From assembly GCA_015222065.1 (NCBI GenBank), contig JADFUQ010000153.1:1-10863 (forward strand): 10,863 bases of DNA, written 5' to 3'. Below, piece after piece: positions 6,622 through 10,863 of this stretch. Both the position numbers and the translations under genes were made by a program. The DNA is from Bacteroidota bacterium (lineage in GTDB: Bacteria; Bacteroidota; Bacteroidia; Bacteroidales; VadinHA17). The notes below the pieces were generated by a model. That model did not search any database and was not told the origin of the DNA. It was given only the letters and a program-made list of their open reading frames with translations. Positions within the stretch are counted from its first letter, which is position 1; each line of letters begins with the position of its first letter.

Positions 6622-8757
6622 TTATTTTTCCACATCTTTCATTGACAATTGTATCCTATTCCTGGTTTCATCAACTTGTAGCACCTTCACTTTTACATGT
6701 TGATGCAATTTAACCACATCTGCAGGGTTTTTTATAAATTCATTTTTCAAATTGGAAATATGCACCAGTCCGTCCTGCTTAACCCCAACATCAACAAAAG
6801 CGCCAAAATTGGTAATGTTGGTTACGATGCCGGGGAGTATCATTCCCTCCCGAAGATCGTTTATATTTTTAACGCGTGAATCAAATTCAAATACTTTAAT
6901 TATATCCCTTGGATCGCGCCCGGGTTTTAGTAATTCCTCACTAATATCTTTCAAAGTAGGCATTCCGGTTTCTTCAGACAGATATTTCTTCAGGTCAATT
7001 AATGAAATTCGTTCCTTATCAGCCACAAGTTCTTCTACCCTGCAATTTTGATCCCGGGCCATTGATTCAACCACACTATAACTCTCCGGGTGCACCGCGG
7101 TATTATCAAGAGGGTTTTGTCCGTTTGAAATCCTTAGAAACCCGGCAGCCTGCTGGTAGGCCTTCTCTCCCATTCTTTTCACTTTTGTCAATTCGCTTCG
7201 AGTATTATAGGGACCATTTTCTGTACGATAATCAATAATATTCTGAGCCAGCTGTGGTCCCAGCCCGCTCACATAAGTTAACAGATGTTTGCTTGCTGTA
7301 TTCACCTCCACCCCTACCAGGTTTACACAGCTTTCAACTATACGGTCCAGACCATCTTTCAGTTTCCCCTGGTCAACATCATGCTGGTATTGCCCGACAC
7401 CAATAGATTTCGGATCAATTTTGACCAGCTCTGCCAATGGATCCATTAATCGACGACCTATTGATACAGCTCCGCGCACAGTAACATCAAATTCCGGAAA
7501 TTCTTCACGTGCTGTAGCAGATGCTGAATAAACTGATGCCCCGTTCTCACTAACAACAAATACCTGCACTTTCCTGTCTAATTTTAACCCTTTAATGAAA
7601 TATTCTGTTTCACGACCGGCTGTTCCGTTACCAATTGCAATGGCTTCGATCTTATATGCATTCACAAGTGAAGTGATCTTTTTAGCAGCTTGTTTTGCTT
7701 CTTTCTGAGGCGGGTGCGGATAAATATTCTCATTATGTAAAAGTGTTCCCTGTTTATCAAGACAAACAACCTTACATCCTGTCCGGAAACCGGGATCAAT
7801 AGCAAGCACACTTTTCTGTCCTAAGGGAGGTGCAAGCAATAGTTGGCGCAGGTTTTCGGCAAAAACGCGAATAGCTTCCCTGTCAGCTGTCTCTTTTGCA
7901 ATATTGCGTAATTCTGTCTCGAGAGATGGTGCAATAAGGCGTTTATAAGAATCTTCCGCTGCCTGCATAACTTGGTGTGATGTTTCATTATCGCCTATAA
8001 CAAAATTCCTGTTCAATATTTCCAGGGCTTTATCCTGGTCGGGCCGGATTGTTACACGTAAAAATCCTTCCTGTTCTCCTCTAAGAATTGCCAGTAACCG
8101 GTGTGAAACACAACGAGAAAGGGGTTCATTACTTTCGAAATAATCACTGTATTTGTCTCCCTCCTCTTCTTTCCCTTTTATTACTTTACTATCAATTATC
8201 GCCCATTGCTTAAAAAGGTAACGTAATTGTTTTCTTGCTTTCCCAGTCTCACTAATCCACTCAGCAACAATATCCCTGGCTCCCTGAAGCGCATCTTCTA
8301 TTTCAGGCACCTCATTAGTAATAAATTGCGCTGCTTTCTTTTCCACATCGCGTTCTTTTTGACTCATCAGGAGCTTTGCCAGCGGCTCAAGTCCTTTTTC
8401 TTTTGCAATGGAGGCACGTGTTTTCCGTTTCGGTTTGTATGGGAGGTAAAGGTCTTCAAGTTCGGAAAGAGAGGTGGTATTTTTAATTTTCTCTTTCAAT
8501 TCGGGAGTAAGCTTCTCCTGTTCATCAATTGATTTTAGTATTGTTTCCCTTCGCTCATCAAGTTCATTAAGCCGTTTATTTTGCTGCTGAATTTCAGCAA
8601 TTTGAAGCTCATCCAGACTTCCGGTTGCTTCCTTCCGGTAACGACTGATAAATGGAATAGTAGCACCTTCATCCAGAAGTTTCAATGTATTCCTAACCTG
8701 GTACTCCTTTAGTGATAATTTTTCAGTAATAACTCCCGCATACATATCCTGTGACAT
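6622..8757 (-). CDS. tex: Tex family RNA-binding transcription accessory protein
   Basis: This cytoplasmic Tex protein (711 residues from ATG 8757) binds nucleic acid and is linked in other bacteria to transcription and RNA turnover. Domains in order are: an N-terminal helical Tex_N region (about 5-190, with IPFISRYRKEATGSLDE and LYLPYKPKRKTRA); a YqgF/RNase H-like domain (about 315-435, AIDPGFRTGCKV, IGNGTAGRETE, VSENGASVYSAS); a helix-hairpin-helix region (about 480-545, GVEVNTASKHLL, GLGPQLAQNIIDYR, KRMGEKAYQQAAGFLRI); and a C-terminal S1 domain (about 638-706, GIVTNITNFGAFVDVGV, DGLVHIS). It ends shortly after the S1 domain, lacking the longer basic tail of some proteobacterial Tex proteins. 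A TTG at 8769 would add four residues, but ATG 8757 is the better start. It is the first gene of a probable two-gene unit with the S9 peptidase. Its upstream region is a long repeat-rich spacer. Confidence 0.97.
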   Translation of the reverse strand: MSQDMYAGVITEKLSLKEYQVRNTLKLLDEGATIPFISRYRKEATGSLDELQIAEIQQQNKRLNELDERRETILKSIDEQEKLTPELKEKIKNTTSLSELEDLYLPYKPKRKTRASIAKEKGLEPLAKLLMSQKERDVEKKAAQFITNEVPEIEDALQGARDIVAEWISETGKARKQLRYLFKQWAIIDSKVIKGKEEEGDKYSDYFESNEPLSRCVSHRLLAILRGEQEGFLRVTIRPDQDKALEILNRNFVIGDNETSHQVMQAAEDSYKRLIAPSLETELRNIAKETADREAIRVFAENLRQLLLAPPLGQKSVLAIDPGFRTGCKVVCLDKQGTLLHNENIYPHPPQKEAKQAAKKITSLVNAYKIEAIAIGNGTAGRETEYFIKGLKLDRKVQVFVVSENGASVYSASATAREEFPEFDVTVRGAVSIGRRLMDPLAELVKIDPKSIGVGQYQHDVDQGKLKDGLDRIVESCVNLVGVEVNTASKHLLTYVSGLGPQLAQNIIDYRTENGPYNTRSELTKVKRMGEKAYQQAAGFLRISNGQNPLDNTAVHPESYSVVESMARDQNCRVEELVADKERISLIDLKKYLSEETGMPTLKDISEELLKPGRDPRDIIKVFEFDSRVKNINDLREGMILPGIVTNITNFGAFVDVGVKQDGLVHISNLKNEFIKNPADVVKLHQHVKVKVLQVDETRNRIQLSMKDVEK

Positions 8758-8814
8758 AATAATTTTCAAATTAATTTTGTAAGGATAAAGATAGAAAAAT
8801 TATTCCTTCCGACT

Positions 8815-8846
8815 CTGCCAGGAACGCCTTCGGTGCACTCTGGCAG
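8815..8846. repeat. Degenerate REP-like palindrome
   Basis: Outer arms CTGCCAG (8815-8821) and CTGGCAG (8840-8846) are perfect inverted repeats. Inside them CGCC-TTC-GGTG (8825-8835) forms a short hairpin with one G-T wobble. The TTC loop closed by a C-G pair is the same as in the first hairpin of the 8937-8990 element, so this may be a decayed member of the same repeat class. The arm sequences of the two elements differ. Confidence 0.45.
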
Positions 8847-8881
8847 GTTTGCTTTCGGTTTTCAGTCTGCATTCTAAATTT

Positions 8882-8923
8882 TACCACAGTGAATTATGTT
8901 CCTACCCTGGTGAAATATTTTCG
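8882..8923. repeat. Two degenerate 21-bp direct repeats
   Basis: Units 8882-8902 and 8903-8923 both start TACC, share GTGAA in the middle and a T-rich end, and match at 15 of 21 positions by eye. A third TACC occurs at 8924, and TACCCTGTGAAA begins the left arm of the large palindrome at 8936. The period is a multiple of seven. Confidence 0.4.
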
Positions 8924-8936
8924 TACCTCAAATTTT

Positions 8937-8990
8937 ACCCTGTGAAACAGCAACTTCGTTGCTCTCCGCTTTGCGGAGGTTTCACAGGGT
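8937..8990. repeat. Perfect branched palindrome (three-way-junction element)
   Basis: The outer arms ACCCTGTGAAAC (8937-8948) and GTTTCACAGGGT (8979-8990) are exact reverse complements over 12 bp. Between them lie two perfect hairpins placed back to back: AGCAAC-TTC-GTTGCT (8949-8963) and CTCCGC-TTT-GCGGAG (8964-8978). No base is unpaired except the two 3-nt loops, so a folded single strand would form a fully closed three-way junction. There is no T-run on either side, so this does not look like a simple intrinsic terminator. The structure is read directly from the sequence; the role (REP/MITE-like element, RNA processing site or partial terminator for MATE transcripts) is unknown. Confidence 0.85.
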
Positions 8991-9114
8991 GAACAGGGTA
9001 AACGTCACATTTCACGTGGCAGGCATTCTACATTCGAAATTTTCTTTCTTTTCTCCTTACTTCTTACTCCGTACTTCTTCACTCACCTCTTACCTCTTTC
9101 TTCGCCCCCTCACC

Positions 9115-9224
9115 TCTTCTCCTTTTCTCATCTTCTCCTTTTCTCATCTTCTCCTCTTCTCACCTCTCACCTCTTCCCTTTTCCCTTTTGCCTTTTGCCT
9201 TCTGCCTTCCGCCTTCCGCCTCAA
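9115..9224. repeat. Drifting polypyrimidine tandem repeat running into the MATE stop codon
   Basis: The left part has three 16-bp units of the TCTTCTCC/TTTTCTCA type (9115-9130, 9131-9146 identical; 9147-9162 with one change). After a short transition, heptads follow: CCCTTTT twice (9176-9189), GCCTTTT, GCCTTCT, GCCTTCC twice, and finally GCCTCAA (9218-9224). The last heptad contains the MATE stop codon (TCA at 9221-9223). Looser CT-rich repeats extend left to about 9045. On the MATE sense strand this is a purine-rich 3' leader of AGAAGGC-like units. Confidence 0.85.
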
Positions 9225-10633
9225 ACCTTCATCTGCTTCCATTTACCAAGCCGGAAGAAATACAATCCTGCCAGGGTCATTACCGATTCAGAAACAACAA
9301 TTGAGATATAGACACCTTTCTCCTGCATACCGGTTGTGATAGCCAACAAATAAGCCAGTGGAATTTCGAGCAGCCAGAAACAGAAAAAATTGATTTTTGT
9401 CGGTGTAATAGTATCACCTGCTCCGTTAAGGGCTTGTATCACAATCATACCCATACCATAGAAAAGAAAACCATAGCTTACGATTCGCAGACAAGTAGCA
9501 CCTGAGTTGATTACCAGCTCATTATCTATAAAGAGCTTTATAAAAAAGGCGGGATTAATAATCAGGAACAGAGCAATTAACCCTAGAAAGATCATATTGG
9601 CATAACCGGCTAACCAAACGGATCGTTCAGCCCTACCGGGCTTATTAGCACCCAGGTTCTGACCAACAAGAGTAGCTGCTGCATTTCCAAGCCCCCAGGC
9701 CGGAAGCATTGCAAAAATGATAATCCGGATAGCGATGGTATAACCTGCAAGAACATTGCTCCCGAAAACAGCTATTATACGTACCATGCCAATCCAGCTT
9801 GAAGTTGCAATAATATTTTGTCCAATACCACCAAGAGAAAGGCGAATCAACTTTACCATCACCTTATAATTAAACCGCAAGTGTTTACTTAATATCTTAA
9901 CCCGTCCACGTCCGCGGAATAGTAAATATAACTGGTAAAACACAGCAAGACCACGACCAATATTAGTTGCCACTGCTGCTCCTTTAATACCCAGTTCAGG
10001 AAACGGTCCCCAGCCAAAGATCAGGCACGGATCAAGAATAATATTTATTATATTCGCAATCCACAGGACACGCATGGAAATTGCTGCATCACCTGCACTA
10101 CGGAATACAGCATTAATAATAAACAGAAGCATGATAACAATATTGCCGCCCAGCATGATCCTGGTGTACATATATCCTGATTCAACAATGCCAGGAGTTG
10201 CCCCCATTAAGCGTAGAAAATCTTTACTAAACATTGCTCCTGTAACACCAATTACCACTGCCATCATTATTCCTACCAGAATAGCTTGAACTGCTCCCAC
10301 TGCGGCACCTTCACTGTTTTTCTCACCTATCCGTCTTGAAATCAGGGCGGTTGTACCTACTGAAAATCCAACGGCTAATGCATATATAACTGTTAGCAAT
10401 GATTCTGTTATTCCAACAGTAGCTACTGCTCCCGAACCGAGACGTGAAACGAAAAAAATATCTACCAGTGCAAAAACAGATTCCATAACCATCTCCAGCA
10501 CCATGGGTATGGATAATAGCAAAATAGCCCGGCTAAGTCGCCCTGTTGTAAAATCTAATTCAGTACCCTGAACAGACTCCAGTATATCACTCCAGAGGCT
10601 TCTGAGTCTTAAATGTAATTTACTCTGTTTCAT
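9221..10633 (-). CDS. MATE-family multidrug/metabolite efflux protein
   Basis: This 470-residue inner-membrane antiporter of the MATE family uses Na+ or H+ gradients to export cationic compounds. The two homologous halves are visible. The first contains SIPMVLEMVMESVFALVDIF (41-60), VGTTALISRRIGEKN (92-106), FRSAGDAA (177-184) and INIILDP (196-202). The second contains GNAAATLVGQNLGANKPGRA (316-335) and LNGAGDTITPTK (402-413). The GAGD-type motifs and GQNLGA signature are typical, and about twelve hydrophobic segments fit. A 30-residue charged N-terminal extension precedes the first membrane helix, slightly longer than usual. An in-frame TGA directly before ATG 10633 fixes the start. No strong SD is visible. 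Substrate and coupling ion cannot be told. The stop codon lies inside the last unit of a heptad repeat array. Confidence 0.95.
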   Translation of the reverse strand: MKQSKLHLRLRSLWSDILESVQGTELDFTTGRLSRAILLLSIPMVLEMVMESVFALVDIFFVSRLGSGAVATVGITESLLTVIYALAVGFSVGTTALISRRIGEKNSEGAAVGAVQAILVGIMMAVVIGVTGAMFSKDFLRLMGATPGIVESGYMYTRIMLGGNIVIMLLFIINAVFRSAGDAAISMRVLWIANIINIILDPCLIFGWGPFPELGIKGAAVATNIGRGLAVFYQLYLLFRGRGRVKILSKHLRFNYKVMVKLIRLSLGGIGQNIIATSSWIGMVRIIAVFGSNVLAGYTIAIRIIIFAMLPAWGLGNAAATLVGQNLGANKPGRAERSVWLAGYANMIFLGLIALFLIINPAFFIKLFIDNELVINSGATCLRIVSYGFLFYGMGMIVIQALNGAGDTITPTKINFFCFWLLEIPLAYLLAITTGMQEKGVYISIVVSESVMTLAGLYFFRLGKWKQMKV

Positions 10634-10752
10634 TCAGAAAGAGATGCTCAAGAAAAAAAGAGATGTAAAAATAATCTAAATACTGAAATACCAAAAATCA
10701 CATACTCCGGCAGGTTTCAGGAGGAGTTCATGGTTTAATGTTCAGTTATACG

Positions 10753-10858
10753 TTATTGGTTAATTGGTTAATTCATTACCTCATTACCTCATCACCTCTT
10801 CTCCTCTTCTCCTCTTCCCTTTTGCCTTCTGCCTTCTGCCTTCTGCCTTCTGCCTTAA
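10753..10858. repeat. Drifting octad-to-heptad tandem repeat at the right edge
   Basis: Fourteen units can be read without gaps. TTATTGG (10753-10759) leads into eight octads that change by zero to four bases per step: TTAATTGG, TTAATTCA, TTACCTCA twice, TCACCTCT, TCTCCTCT twice, and TCCCTTTT (10760-10823). Five heptads follow: GCCTTCT four times and GCCTTAA (10824-10858). The second half matches the tract before the MATE stop codon in order and orientation. The first part of this spacer (10634-10752) shows no gene and no clear promoter. Confidence 0.85.
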
Positions 10859-10863
10859 CTATT

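Larger units (their letters stand above)
8758..9220. other. Repeat-rich spacer between the MATE gene and tex
   Basis: This 463-bp stretch holds no supported gene. Going leftward from the MATE stop, it contains a polypyrimidine repeat tract (about 9045-9220), a perfect branched palindrome (8937-8990), a pair of degenerate 21-bp repeats (8882-8923) and a degenerate palindrome (8815-8846). Segments recur: TGGCAGG followed by GCATTCTA appears near 8841-8873 and again near 9018-9030. The tex promoter should lie here, but I found no exact TAnnTTTG. Confidence 0.55.

Noticed and set aside
8758..8769. TTG start for tex at 8769, four codons upstream of ATG 8757
   Set aside because: ATG 8757 gives a normal Tex N-terminus (MSQDMYAGVITEKL) and needs no rare start codon.
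8937..8990. Intrinsic terminator for the MATE transcript
   Set aside because: The structure is strong, but no U-run follows on either strand and the branched shape is atypical. It is kept as a structural element of unknown role.
9115..9224. CRISPR array
   Set aside because: The repeat unit is only 7-16 bp, there are no unique spacers of constant length, and no cas genes are present.
8959..9339. Plus-strand open frame of 126 codons
   Set aside because: It runs through the palindrome, the CT-rich repeats and the antisense of the MATE C-terminus. The Ser/Leu/Phe repeats are just translated CTTCTC units.

Overview
The window looks like a chromosomal segment of a free-living or environmental member of the Bacteroidota, possibly Marinilabiliales-like, although that rank is a guess. 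The reasons are the AT-rich intergenic DNA, the lack of strong Shine-Dalgarno sequences at most genes, one exact Bacteroidota-type -7 promoter element (TAnnTTTG), a Tat-exported Gfo/Idh/MocA oxidoreductase, a lipoprotein oligopeptidase and a compact Tex protein. No phage, IS, integrase, CRISPR, rRNA or tRNA was seen.

Layout. Positions 1-255 hold no gene, only a short heptad repeat. Positions 256-1108 are a decayed leftward locus: a DUF438/PAS-type sensor reduced to its N-terminal tip and C-terminal PAS domain, a TetR regulator broken by a 9-nt homopolymer and cut off after its helix-turn-helix, and the C-terminal end of an unrelated protein. The front of this locus still has a well-formed promoter, a palindrome overlapping it, and a strong ribosome binding site. 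Positions 1178-2716 encode an intact AbgT-family transporter (leftward). A 356-bp divergent spacer leads to a rightward Tat-signal Gfo/Idh/MocA oxidoreductase (3073-4383). This converges on a leftward pair, tex (8757-6622) and an S9 oligopeptidase lipoprotein (6599-4437), which are 22 bp apart and probably cotranscribed. A 463-bp spacer with palindromes and polypyrimidine repeats separates tex from a leftward MATE efflux protein (10633-9221). The last 230 bp hold another repeat tract.

Function. The intact genes are mostly housekeeping or accessory metabolism: two secondary transporters, a periplasmic oxidoreductase of unknown substrate, a membrane-anchored peptidase and an RNA-binding transcription accessory factor. 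No shared pathway is evident.

The unusual content is between the genes. (1) Several intergenic tracts are tandem 7-8 bp repeats whose unit drifts stepwise along the array. Three start at stop codons, proven for two genes and predicted for a third beyond the right edge. (2) A 54-bp element at 8937-8990 has a perfect 12-bp stem closing two perfect 6-bp hairpins with no unpaired base at the junction. (3) The decayed sensor/regulator locus retains an apparently intact operator-promoter.
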